A stretch of 10,037 nucleotides of DNA, taken from assembly GCA_947460565.1 (NCBI GenBank), contig CANHJJ010000048.1:1-10037 (forward strand), given 5' to 3'. The translations under genes were made by a program, and so were the position numbers. Origin of the DNA: Bacteroidota bacterium (GTDB lineage Bacteria; Bacteroidota; Bacteroidia; UKL13-3). Positions within the stretch are counted from its first letter, which is position 1, and the number at the start of each line of letters is the position of its first letter. The notes under the pieces were generated by a model. That model made no database searches. It was not told where the DNA came from and saw nothing but the letters and a program-made list of their open reading frames with translations. Positions 1 to 6,798 of the stretch are shown here, piece by piece.

Positions 1-1
1 A

Positions 2-9
2 TATCTTTG
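2..9 (+). promoter_or_regulatory. Candidate -7 promoter element at the left edge
   Basis: TATCTTTG is an exact match to the Bacteroidota -7 consensus TAnnTTTG and is followed by C, as is common. The -33 element would lie outside the window, so the promoter cannot be confirmed. A transcript would begin near 14-17 and run toward the methyltransferase gene at 239, giving a leader of about 220 nt. Confidence 0.35.
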
Positions 10-163
10 CAGTTAGTAAGCAAACTAAAAGCATTATTGTGTTCTTAGATATTATTTTCATTTTATTTGCATTGGTTAATTTAATTTATGTAGTTTTACT
101 AACTTCATATCGCAATAATACAATTTTAATCTTAATTTAGTAGGTATTTATCCCTACATAAAG

Positions 164-171
164 TATTTTTG
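164..171 (+). promoter_or_regulatory. Candidate -7 element for the RNA methyltransferase gene
   Basis: TATTTTTG matches TAnnTTTG exactly, about 68 bases before the preferred ATG at 239. No TTTG or TTG sits at the expected spacing of about 19 bases upstream (141-144 is TAGG), so this is half a promoter at best. In such AT-rich sequence a single -7 match can arise by chance. Confidence 0.3.
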
Positions 172-238
172 AGTTAAAGAGTTAAACTAAGTTTTTGACT
201 ATTAAAGTTTTGTGTGTTATAAAAGCAATTGTAAATTT

Positions 239-715
239 ATGCGTGGGAAGAAAAATCATATAATTATTACCGATAATATAAGGAGTGCCCAAAACATTGG
301 CTCTATTTTTAGGACTTGTGATGCCCTAGGTTATCAGAAAATTTTTTTGTGTGGAATTTCTGCAACACCCCCTAATAAAGAAATTGCAAAAACCGCTTTG
401 GGTGCCACAGAAACTGTATCTTGGGAGTATTTTGCTGATGTAAATGAGCTGATAAGTAAATTAAAGGATGCAGGTTTTGTTATTTGTTCAATTGAACAAA
501 CTACAAGTAGTATAATGCTGCAAGATTTTGAACCCAATTCCGAACTTAGTTATGCCCTCGTTTTAGGAAATGAAGTAGATGGCGTGTCTCCAGAAATTAT
601 TTCTAAATCAGATATCTGTCTTGAAATTCCTCAATTTGGAGCCAAAAAATCGTTTAATGTTTCTGTAGCCGCAGGAATCGTGCTTTGGGATGTATTAAGC
701 AAATCAATGAAATAA
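239..715 (+). CDS. TrmH/SpoU-family RNA 2'-O-ribose methyltransferase (SPOUT fold)
   Basis: This is predicted to transfer a methyl group from S-adenosylmethionine to a ribose 2'-hydroxyl in tRNA or rRNA, in the cytoplasm. The 158-residue protein carries the three SpoU motifs: motif 1 with Asn19, Gly21 and the catalytic-type Arg25 (NIGSIFRT), motif 2 at 107-116 (LVLGNEVDGV), and motif 3 at about 130-151 with FNVSVAAG. These form the trefoil-knot cofactor site of the family. It is a bare catalytic domain without the N-terminal RNA-binding extension of RlmB-type enzymes. ATG at 239 is preferred because the conserved fold begins directly after it; an in-frame GTG at 212 would add nine unconserved residues. 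The exact RNA target cannot be told from sequence. The barrel gene downstream is 25 bp away and may be co-transcribed. Confidence 0.93.
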   Translation: MRGKKNHIIITDNIRSAQNIGSIFRTCDALGYQKIFLCGISATPPNKEIAKTALGATETVSWEYFADVNELISKLKDAGFVICSIEQTTSSIMLQDFEPNSELSYALVLGNEVDGVSPEIISKSDICLEIPQFGAKKSFNVSVAAGIVLWDVLSKSMK

Positions 716-740
716 TTATTAATTTTTTAAGATCAATGGG

Positions 741-1323
741 ATGAAAATTTATAATCAAATATTAATTACACTGCTTCTTTTACCTACTTTGGCTTTTGCC
801 CAAAATTCATCTTCCAAATTAGATTTTGATGGCTCATTTATTAGACCTTACGCGGAGTTTGGTGTTAATTTTTTAAATAATGAAGCGTTAGTAAATCGAT
901 ACAATAATACCTCATTATTTCATGCAGGTTTTGGGACTTACCTTGGTAAGCCAAAAGATAATTTTAATTTGTTTGCTCAATACTCAATTTCTAATTTTAT
1001 AATAATCAATAATGGGAACTCTTAATTTACAATCAGATAGTGTTTTGAGTCTAAATCAATTTAGCCTTGGTTTCATAAATTCTGTTTGTAGAAAAGGTAA
1101 TAATAAAATTCAATTGAAATTAGGATACAATCAAATTTGGGTAGATGATAGTAAGAATGCTGTAAAATCAATAAGTTACGGCTTTATTTCGGGTTTAAGG
1201 TTTGAACACAACTTAGGTTTACTTAAGGTCTTTAGTGAGTTTTCATATATCTTTTCAAAAGCTGAAACAGGGTCATTTAGGGATTACGATATGAAACGAT
1301 TTTCTTTTGGAATTAGTTTCTAA
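741..1323 (+). pseudogene. Small outer-membrane beta-barrel protein, disrupted by a frameshift
   Basis: Two overlapping reading frames (741-1025 and 1012-1323) together read as one secreted barrel protein of about 193 residues. The first has a clean signal peptide (residues 1-20, ending in AFA before Gln) and alternating aromatic strands. The second has no signal peptide but continues with strand-like segments and ends in Phe (RFSFGISF), as outer-membrane barrels commonly do. Removing one G from the GGG at 1014-1016 joins the frames smoothly as NNGTLNLQSD. An in-frame TAA at 1003-1005 in the second frame limits a single indel to roughly 1006-1025. The cause could be a real mutation, a sequencing error, or less likely programmed slippage. 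Alternatively the ATG at 1012 starts a separate gene, but the missing signal peptide argues against that. No specific function is recognisable; it most resembles small porin-like barrels of Bacteroidota. Confidence 0.7.
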
Positions 1324-1337
1324 TTAGTCCTTCTCAA

Positions 1338-3659
1338 TTATAGTTTTATCTGCAATTGCAATACAAATAAACGCGGTGGGCGCAGGTCTGCTGGGCGGGT
1401 CATCACCTCTCGGTTTAGTAGGTTACTAACCATTAGGTTGGCCGTTAGTTTTTGGTTTATTTTATAAGAACTACGTGCGTCAAAAATCAAATCTCCCTCT
1501 TTGCCCATGCGTCTTGCATCGTTCATGTCTGAAAAATTGAAAGCAGTAAATACCAAGTCGATATTACTCATAAAACTATTGTACCTTGCACTAAATCCTA
1601 AACTCCATTTTTTGTAAGTAGCTTGCACATCAAGTTTTGCAAGGTGTTGAAAGCGGTATTTTAATAAATTATTTGTTGTATCAGAGCTTGAGTTTTTATA
1701 GCTACGAGGATAATTTGAGCCGAGATCATTTGCATAAACCAAATCTGGTTGCAAAGAAATTGGATTGGTGTAGGTGTATCCTAAAATACTTTGAATAAGA
1801 ACTTCACCAATTTTACCTTCTCCAGAAATTGAAATTTCAGCACCTGTTATTCTTGTTTCACCTACGTTTAAGCTTTTGAAAGCAGGAATGGCGTTATTGT
1901 CTTTATTTAAAGCAAATAGTCCAAAATTAAACTCCATCATGTTTTGGTATTGGGTGAAAAAATAGGCAGCATCTGCAAATCCCTTAAAGCCTTTTATTTT
2001 AAATCCTTGTTTTAGGCCTATCTCGGCATTCCATCCACTTTCTGATTTTAAATTAGGATTGGGCACAACTGTTATAGAACCTGCAGTGGTTGAGATAAAC
2101 ATTTCTGCAATGGTTGGAAAACGATAGCCTTGCCCGAAACTAGCTCTGATAAAAGTGGCTTTGGCTGCCTCAAAGTTGAGCCCTGTTCTGAAAACGGGTT
2201 TGCTTTCAAAATTACCATTAATACTGTATGCTTCGTAGCGCATGCCTGCATTGGCACTCCAACGCTTGTGGTTATAGTCTAATTGGGCAAATCCTGCATA
2301 GTTGGATGCATTTTGATTGCCTTGAAACAAGGGTGAATTACTAATAGTTTGCTGCCACACAAGTCCAGCATTCAGTAAGAAATTTTTTGATAGGTTTATC
2401 TGCGATTGGTATTCACTATAAAGAGTATGATTGGCATTGTTTTGATTTATGGTCGGGTCGGGGTTGTGAACCCTATTATCTACATAAACCCATCTTCCTT
2501 TAAAACTGTGTTTTAATTTACCTGTAAAAAAACTAACATAAGGGTCGAAAGAGTGGTTGTAAGAAGTAGTATTTGTAACGAGTGTATCTCCAGCAATATA
2601 ACCATATTTATAGCTTTCCCAGAGTAGAAATGATGCTGCATCCGTTGTCAAAACACTTCCATTTACGCCATATTGTAAAGATGGAATTTTCTTGGAATTG
2701 AAACGGGTATTAAAACTAATTCTTAGCCTGTGATCGTTTTCTCCCCAGCGGTAGCCATCATCTTTAAAATAATTGAGTCCAATGCCGTATGCCATATTTT
2801 TGTATTTGTTTGAATGGAAAATATTGAAACCATTTTGCAGTCTTGCTTGGCTATTCCATTGCAAATCTTTTCGAGGAGCATTATCGTATACACCCGAAAA
2901 CAAATTGATATGGGTAATGGGTTTGTCGCTGGCCAATTTAGTTCTAAAATTTATCATACCGTTCAATGCCGAGCTGCCGTATAAAACAGATGAAGCGCCT
3001 TTGATTACCTCTACTTGTTCAACATTTTCTATAGGCAAAAACTTCCATTGAGGCTGCCCTCCATCCCCTGATAAAAAAGGAATGCCATCCAACAATACCA
3101 TTACCCGCGAGCCTGCTCCATAGCTCCATCCACTGCCGCTTCTTATGCTAACTTGTCCATCCACCACGTTCACACTTGGAATTTGGTCAATCAACTTATC
3201 CATATTTGTGGTGATGCGATTTTCTATTAAATAGGGTTTGATGACTTCGGTTGAAACAGTTACTTTTTTTACAGATTGTTCATACCTACCTGCTGAGACG
3301 ATCACTTGGTCCAATTGGGTTTTACTCGTTTTAAGTTTGATGTTAAGGTTTAATCCATTGCGATTACTAATGAGTATGCTATCTGAATAGGTGTCATAAC
3401 CTAAATACATTACTTGTAATTTGACTTTTTCAACTTGTTTGTTAGGAGAATAATAGAAGCTGAAACTTCCAGTATTATCAGTAGCTGAAACATTGTTGTT
3501 GTCAATAGAAATGATGGCACCCATAAGTGCTTCGTTGCTTTCATTATCGCTCACCTTCCCACTTATTTGAATTTTTTGGGCTTGTAGCTTATTGGTAAAA
3601 ATTAAGAATAAAAATATGCAAATAATTGATTTATATGCTAAACTTGAAAAAATATTCAT
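1338..3659 (-). CDS. TonB-dependent outer-membrane receptor with carboxypeptidase-like N-terminal domain
   Basis: This is a ligand-gated outer-membrane importer energised by TonB-ExbBD. Residues 1-28 form a signal peptide (cleavage after LQA). Residues about 29-112 are a carboxypeptidase-D regulatory-like beta-sandwich typical of Bacteroidota receptors. A TonB-box-like stretch follows at about 116-124 (LDQVIVSAG). The plug spans about 125-240 with hallmark patterns VLLDGIPF and VEVIKGASSVLYGSSALNG, and the rest to residue 773 is barrel. Start is placed at ATG 3659 because it begins the signal peptide; the frame stays open to 3812 but that part overlaps the divergent gene. No SusD-like partner is adjacent, so it is not a classical SusCD glycan system. 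The plug resembles FepA/BtuB-like siderophore or vitamin receptors, but the substrate cannot be assigned. It converges on the barrel gene, with 14 bp between stop codons. Confidence 0.95.
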   Translation of the reverse strand: MNIFSSLAYKSIICIFLFLIFTNKLQAQKIQISGKVSDNESNEALMGAIISIDNNNVSATDNTGSFSFYYSPNKQVEKVKLQVMYLGYDTYSDSILISNRNGLNLNIKLKTSKTQLDQVIVSAGRYEQSVKKVTVSTEVIKPYLIENRITTNMDKLIDQIPSVNVVDGQVSIRSGSGWSYGAGSRVMVLLDGIPFLSGDGGQPQWKFLPIENVEQVEVIKGASSVLYGSSALNGMINFRTKLASDKPITHINLFSGVYDNAPRKDLQWNSQARLQNGFNIFHSNKYKNMAYGIGLNYFKDDGYRWGENDHRLRISFNTRFNSKKIPSLQYGVNGSVLTTDAASFLLWESYKYGYIAGDTLVTNTTSYNHSFDPYVSFFTGKLKHSFKGRWVYVDNRVHNPDPTINQNNANHTLYSEYQSQINLSKNFLLNAGLVWQQTISNSPLFQGNQNASNYAGFAQLDYNHKRWSANAGMRYEAYSINGNFESKPVFRTGLNFEAAKATFIRASFGQGYRFPTIAEMFISTTAGSITVVPNPNLKSESGWNAEIGLKQGFKIKGFKGFADAAYFFTQYQNMMEFNFGLFALNKDNNAIPAFKSLNVGETRITGAEISISGEGKIGEVLIQSILGYTYTNPISLQPDLVYANDLGSNYPRSYKNSSSDTTNNLLKYRFQHLAKLDVQATYKKWSLGFSARYNSFMSNIDLVFTAFNFSDMNDARRMGKEGDLIFDARSSYKINQKLTANLMVSNLLNREVMTRPADLRPPRLFVLQLQIKL

Positions 3660-3669
3660 TACAACAAAT

Positions 3670-4422
3670 ATGAAAAAGATATTATTACAAATTGCATTTT
3701 TAATTTCAATTTCTTCATTTTTTACTATTGATACCAATGCACAATGTCTGCCCGATGCGAGTATTAAGTCCTCTGGTGTATTTCCTTCTTCATTGCCTGC
3801 TGCTACGCCCAATGTGGCTTACAGTCAAGTTTTACAGTTTTATATTACGAAAGATACCCTATTTAGTTATTTAGGACAAAATATCAAAGCTACCATTGAT
3901 AGCTTGTTTATTATAGGAGTAAAAGGTATGCCTCCAGGTTTTACATATACATGCCACAACGCTAATTGCGGAATCAAAGGAGGAAGCAATGGCTGTGTAA
4001 CAATTACCGGAACCGCAACTGAGGCTATGGCAAACACAAATTATCCATTGGTGGTAATGATAAAAATAAAAGGGACAGCTAATACCATTTTAGGGCCAAT
4101 CAGCCAAAATATTAATGATTCAAATTCAAAATATGCTATCTATGTTCAAAGCCCAAGCAATTTGAATGAATTGACTAACAGCAATGTAATTAGTATATAC
4201 CCAAATCCCGCTAAAGATAAATTGGAACTAAATGTTTCTCAGAATTCATTTCAAAATGCAGATGGTATTATTATGGATATAAATGGTCGTGAAATATCAA
4301 GAACGGCAATTAATAAAAATAAAACTGAAATCGATATTTCTATCCTATCAAAAGGTGTTTATTTTATGAAATATATAAACGAAAATGGTTTTGTGAAAAC
4401 TACGAAGTTTATTAAAGAATAA
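3670..4422 (+). CDS. Secreted T9SS cargo protein with C-terminal type A sorting domain
   Basis: The 250-residue product has a Sec signal peptide (1-25, ending TNA before Gln-Cys) and a C-terminal module at about 173-250 that fits the type A T9SS sorting domain: YPNP at 177-180, MDINGREI, and LSKGVYFMKY near the end. It should cross the outer membrane by the type IX system and be released or anchored at the surface. The middle (26-165) looks like an all-beta domain with Cys26, Cys95, Cys100 and Cys109, possibly disulphide-bonded, plus a PPGF turn and a TITGTAT strand reminiscent of Ig-like folds. No catalytic motif is visible. ATG at 3670 is chosen because it starts the signal peptide; an upstream in-frame TTG at 3592 would bury it. 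The gene diverges from the TonB receptor with only 10 bp between start codons, so its promoter must lie inside the receptor's coding sequence. It converges on the next lipoprotein gene, 2 bp between stops. Confidence 0.88.
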   Translation: MKKILLQIAFLISISSFFTIDTNAQCLPDASIKSSGVFPSSLPAATPNVAYSQVLQFYITKDTLFSYLGQNIKATIDSLFIIGVKGMPPGFTYTCHNANCGIKGGSNGCVTITGTATEAMANTNYPLVVMIKIKGTANTILGPISQNINDSNSKYAIYVQSPSNLNELTNSNVISIYPNPAKDKLELNVSQNSFQNADGIIMDINGREISRTAINKNKTEIDISILSKGVYFMKYINENGFVKTTKFIKE

Positions 4423-4424
4423 AC

Positions 4425-4985
4425 TTATTTATTTGAGAGGGCAGCGTCAACGGTGTAGTCAATGGTAACAATTACCTTGGTTTTACCCATAGGCTTTTTG
4501 TTCCAACCATTCATTCTGTATCTAATTTCATCCATCCTAATAATATCTTTAACTTCAATGTTTGGCACACTCATATCAAATGACATCATATTGGATTTTA
4601 TTGAGTCTGCTTTCCCAAGATTAATATAATCAAATGAAGGATTGTCAACTTTGCACGAGACTGACATGTTTTTTAGAAAATCGAAATTGTTTTCTTTGGA
4701 AACACTGTTTGTGGTATCAATGGTGAAGTTAATTTTATAAATTTTAACTGATTGGATTTTGTTGGTATCTACCGAGTTTTTTTGAAGAATGCTATCAATA
4801 TTAAGATAGTTTCCTACTTTGGAAATTTCGAAACTTTTAATTGAGTCTGTAGAGTCAAAATTAAACCATAAACTCTTTGAAGAGAGGTTTAATCTTATGT
4901 ATAGGTCATTAAATTGTTCAAGCTTGTTGCATGAAGCAAAAAGTAAAACACCTGCTATTAACATTATGGGAAAAACTCTTTTCAT
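4425..4985 (-). CDS. Putative lipoprotein of unknown function
   Basis: The 186-residue protein begins with a short basic n-region, a hydrophobic core and a lipobox ending FASC with Cys19, so it should be processed by signal peptidase II and membrane-anchored. I do not recognise the family. The mature part is rich in beta-prone segments, Ser, Asp, Asn and Lys, and has a second Cys in a MSVSCKVDN context. No enzyme motif is visible. It lies downstream of ybaB on the same strand with a 118-bp gap. That gap has an exact -7-like motif of its own, so it may be a separate transcription unit. Its stop is 2 bp from the convergent T9SS cargo gene, with no terminator hairpin between them. Confidence 0.8.
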   Translation of the reverse strand: MKRVFPIMLIAGVLLFASCNKLEQFNDLYIRLNLSSKSLWFNFDSTDSIKSFEISKVGNYLNIDSILQKNSVDTNKIQSVKIYKINFTIDTTNSVSKENNFDFLKNMSVSCKVDNPSFDYINLGKADSIKSNMMSFDMSVPNIEVKDIIRMDEIRYRMNGWNKKPMGKTKVIVTIDYTVDAALSNK

Positions 4986-5030
4986 TTATGAGGCTTTATA
5001 TTACAAATTAATAGATTTGACCCAACAAGA

Positions 5031-5038
5031 CAAAAATA
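5031..5038 (-). promoter_or_regulatory. Candidate -7 element for the lipoprotein gene at 4985
   Basis: On the minus strand this reads TATTTTTG, an exact TAnnTTTG match about 45 bases before the lipoprotein ATG. The nearest upstream TTTG (minus strand, 5057-5054) is only 15 bases away instead of about 19, so the -33 element is doubtful. Confidence 0.3.
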
Positions 5039-5103
5039 TGTTGCACAATACCTCAAAATAAGACAATGATAATGCAAATTTTTACAATTGTAGTACGTAG
5101 CAC

Positions 5104-5403
5104 TTAACCAAAGAGATTTCCTAATCCACCCGGTAATAAGCTGCCCATCAGAGATTTCATCTCGCTTTTTGCAATATTGTCAGCTTGATTTAATGCGTTT
5201 TCAATAGCTTCATGTAGTGCTTCTTCTACCTGTGCTTTATATTCAGGTTTTAACATGTCAGCAGGTATATCAATGGAAATGATTTTTTTATTACCATTGG
5301 CAACTATGGTAATACCTTCCGCATTTCCTTCAACGGTTATTAGCGTCAACTTACTCTTTATTTCTTCAGCCTTTTGTTTTGCTTCTGCTATTTTTCCAAA
5401 CAT
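5104..5403 (-). CDS. ybaB: YbaB/EbfC-family nucleoid-associated protein
   Basis: This small basic DNA-binding protein family forms dimers that bind along the nucleoid. From the ATG at 5403 the product is 99 residues, close to the family norm. It starts with MFGKIAEAKQKAEEIKSKL (the N-terminal helix), followed by a beta-hairpin with an NGNKKI turn and IDIPADM, a second helix at about 56-88, and a glycine-rich tail (LLPGGLGNLFG). A start at 5421 would add six residues (MLKILL) but overlaps the candidate -7 element, and the family normally begins MFG or similar, so 5403 is preferred. In many bacteria ybaB sits beside dnaX and recR; here it lies between a lipoprotein and a DUF2147 gene. Confidence 0.93.
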   Translation of the reverse strand: MFGKIAEAKQKAEEIKSKLTLITVEGNAEGITIVANGNKKIISIDIPADMLKPEYKAQVEEALHEAIENALNQADNIAKSEMKSLMGSLLPGGLGNLFG

Positions 5404-5418
5404 TAGTAAAATTTTTAA

Positions 5419-5426
5419 CAAAAATA
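5419..5426 (-). promoter_or_regulatory. Candidate -7 element for ybaB
   Basis: On the minus strand this reads TATTTTTG, an exact match to TAnnTTTG. At a 19-base spacing upstream there is TTTC (5449-5446), one mismatch from TTTG. Transcription would start near 5411-5414, leaving a leader of only about 8-11 nt before the ATG at 5403. The position also argues against translation from 5421. Confidence 0.4.
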
Positions 5427-5463
5427 TACAAATTGACTGATTGAGGAAAGGAAATTGTATTTG

Positions 5464-5904
5464 CTATTTTATCCTTGTCCAAGTATCTGTTCTGCCTATC
5501 AATGAAATCCCTATGTAGCCTCTAATTTTCATTGTGTTTTTATTGTCGAGATAAATTTTGCAGCTATAGGTTTTTCCATTTTCAGGGTCGTAAATTGTCC
5601 CCCTTTCCCAATTGTTTTCACTTTTGTATTCAAATCCATCCAAAAGTCTTAAGCCCAAAAGATTCAGGTTTTGCTTGCTTTTATCAGGGTTGTTAATATC
5701 TGTTTTTGGCTTGTTATCATTATTATGGGGTTCTTTTAACCATACTATTCTTCCAAAATAAAAACCTTTAATGTTATCAATTTTGATGTGTGCCTTACCA
5801 GTTCCAGTAATCCATGTTCCTACAATGTCATCTGCTTTGGTTTGTGAATGTGCCATTCCAAAGGAAAACAAAGTGAGTAAAACGCTTATTAATAAATTTC
5901 TCAT
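5464..5904 (-). CDS. DUF2147-family exported protein
   Basis: The 146-residue product has a signal peptide (1-20, before QTKADD) and a single compact domain matching the DUF2147 pattern: DDIVGTWITGTGKAHIKI at the start, G-R-I-V-W at 51-55, GTIYDPENGKTYSCK at 102-116, and a C-terminal MKIRGYIGISLIGRTDTWTR. It is probably periplasmic. The family has no established biochemical role that I can state; its small beta-barrel shape suggests ligand or protein binding. It is divergent from murI with 61 bp between starts, and its stop is 60 bp before the ybaB start on the same strand. Confidence 0.88.
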   Translation of the reverse strand: MRNLLISVLLTLFSFGMAHSQTKADDIVGTWITGTGKAHIKIDNIKGFYFGRIVWLKEPHNNDNKPKTDINNPDKSKQNLNLLGLRLLDGFEYKSENNWERGTIYDPENGKTYSCKIYLDNKNTMKIRGYIGISLIGRTDTWTRIK

Positions 5905-5965
5905 ATCTTTACTTTTTTAGCGAATGTAAAAAATGAAATACTAATATTGCTACTAAAATTAAAAA

Positions 5966-6793
5966 ATGATGATGAAACCAGGTCCAATTGGTGTTTTTGA
6001 TTCAGGTTATGGTGGTTTAACCGTTTTGAAAGAATTTGCAAAAAAACTTCCTCAATATGATTATTATTATTTGGGCGATAATGCTCGCGCTCCTTATGGT
6101 TCAAGATCATTTGACACCGTGTATGAATATACTTTTGAGTGTGTAAATCGATTGTTTTCAGAAGGATGTCACTTAGTGATTTTAGCTTGCAACACAGCAT
6201 CAGCCAAGGCCTTAAGAACTATTCAACAGAAAGACTTAAATCGATTCGATTCCCAAAAGCGTGTTTTGGGTGTCATTCGTCCAACCACTGAAATTGTTCA
6301 GCAATACACCCAAACAAATCATGTTGGAATATTTGCCACCAGCGGCACAGTTAGCTCTCAATCATACCCTATTGAAATAAATAAGTTTTATCCGGAAATT
6401 ATGGTTCACCAGGAAGCCTGTCCCATGTGGGTTCCTTTGGTTGAGAATAATGAGATTGCTAATCCAGGTGCAGATTATTTTGTCCAAAAGCATGTGGATG
6501 CTTTGTTGTCAAAATCGAGTAAAATTGATACCATTATTTTAGGATGTACCCATTATCCTATTTTACTAAATCAACTGAGGAAATTTGTTCCTGAGCATAT
6601 TAAAATAGTATCACAAGGTGAGATTGTTGCAAATAGTTTGCAGGATTATTTATTACGCCATACCGAATTGGAATCTTTATGTTCTAAAAACGCCCAAATA
6701 ACTTTTAATACTACCGATTTTCCTGATAATTTCGACAAAGGAGCCAGTATTTTTTGGGGAACTGAAGTAAAGTCGAAACATATCCTTTTATAA
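5966..6793 (+). CDS. murI: Glutamate racemase
   Basis: MurI interconverts L- and D-glutamate in the cytoplasm without a cofactor, supplying D-glutamate for the peptidoglycan stem peptide. Family signatures are all present over 275 residues: FDSGYGG at 11-17 with Asp12 and Ser13, YYLGD at 35-39, PYG at 43-45, ACNTAS at 74-79 with catalytic Cys75, and GCTHYP at 193-198 with catalytic Cys194 followed by Thr and His. The length is normal. Three ATG codons run in tandem at 5966, 5969 and 5972, so the exact start is uncertain by two residues. The gene is divergent from the DUF2147 gene and only 5 bp ahead of the Kir channel gene, with no terminator between, so the pair is probably one transcript. 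Confidence 0.97.
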   Translation: MMMKPGPIGVFDSGYGGLTVLKEFAKKLPQYDYYYLGDNARAPYGSRSFDTVYEYTFECVNRLFSEGCHLVILACNTASAKALRTIQQKDLNRFDSQKRVLGVIRPTTEIVQQYTQTNHVGIFATSGTVSSQSYPIEINKFYPEIMVHQEACPMWVPLVENNEIANPGADYFVQKHVDALLSKSSKIDTIILGCTHYPILLNQLRKFVPEHIKIVSQGEIVANSLQDYLLRHTELESLCSKNAQITFNTTDFPDNFDKGASIFWGTEVKSKHILL

Positions 6794-6798
6794 TTTGC

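Noticed and set aside
140..157. GTAGG/CCTAC inverted repeat as an operator or terminator
   Set aside because: Only 5 bp of stem with an 8-base loop and no T tract; too short to support in AT-rich sequence.
2773..3051. Plus-strand open frame of 92 codons inside the TonB receptor gene
   Set aside because: It is antisense to the conserved plug and barrel coding region and has no recognisable domain or initiation context.
3639..3646. TAAACTTG as a -7 element for the T9SS cargo gene
   Set aside because: It has one mismatch to TAnnTTTG and no TTG at a suitable upstream distance; too weak to list as a promoter.
3660..3812. N-terminal extension of the TonB receptor to 3812
   Set aside because: The added 51 residues would bury the signal peptide and overlap the signal-peptide region of the divergent gene, so the ATG at 3659 is preferred.
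1338..4422. A SusCD-type glycan uptake locus
   Set aside because: No SusD-like lipoprotein or glycan enzyme is adjacent, and the neighbouring cargo protein has no visible catalytic motif.
5083..5092. TACAATTGTA palindrome as a ybaB terminator
   Set aside because: It is a perfect 10-base palindrome with no room for a loop and no strong T run after it on the minus strand.
5901..6200. Minus-strand open frame of 99 codons
   Set aside because: It lies antisense to the conserved murI N-terminus, begins inside murI and shows no family features. It is a shadow frame.
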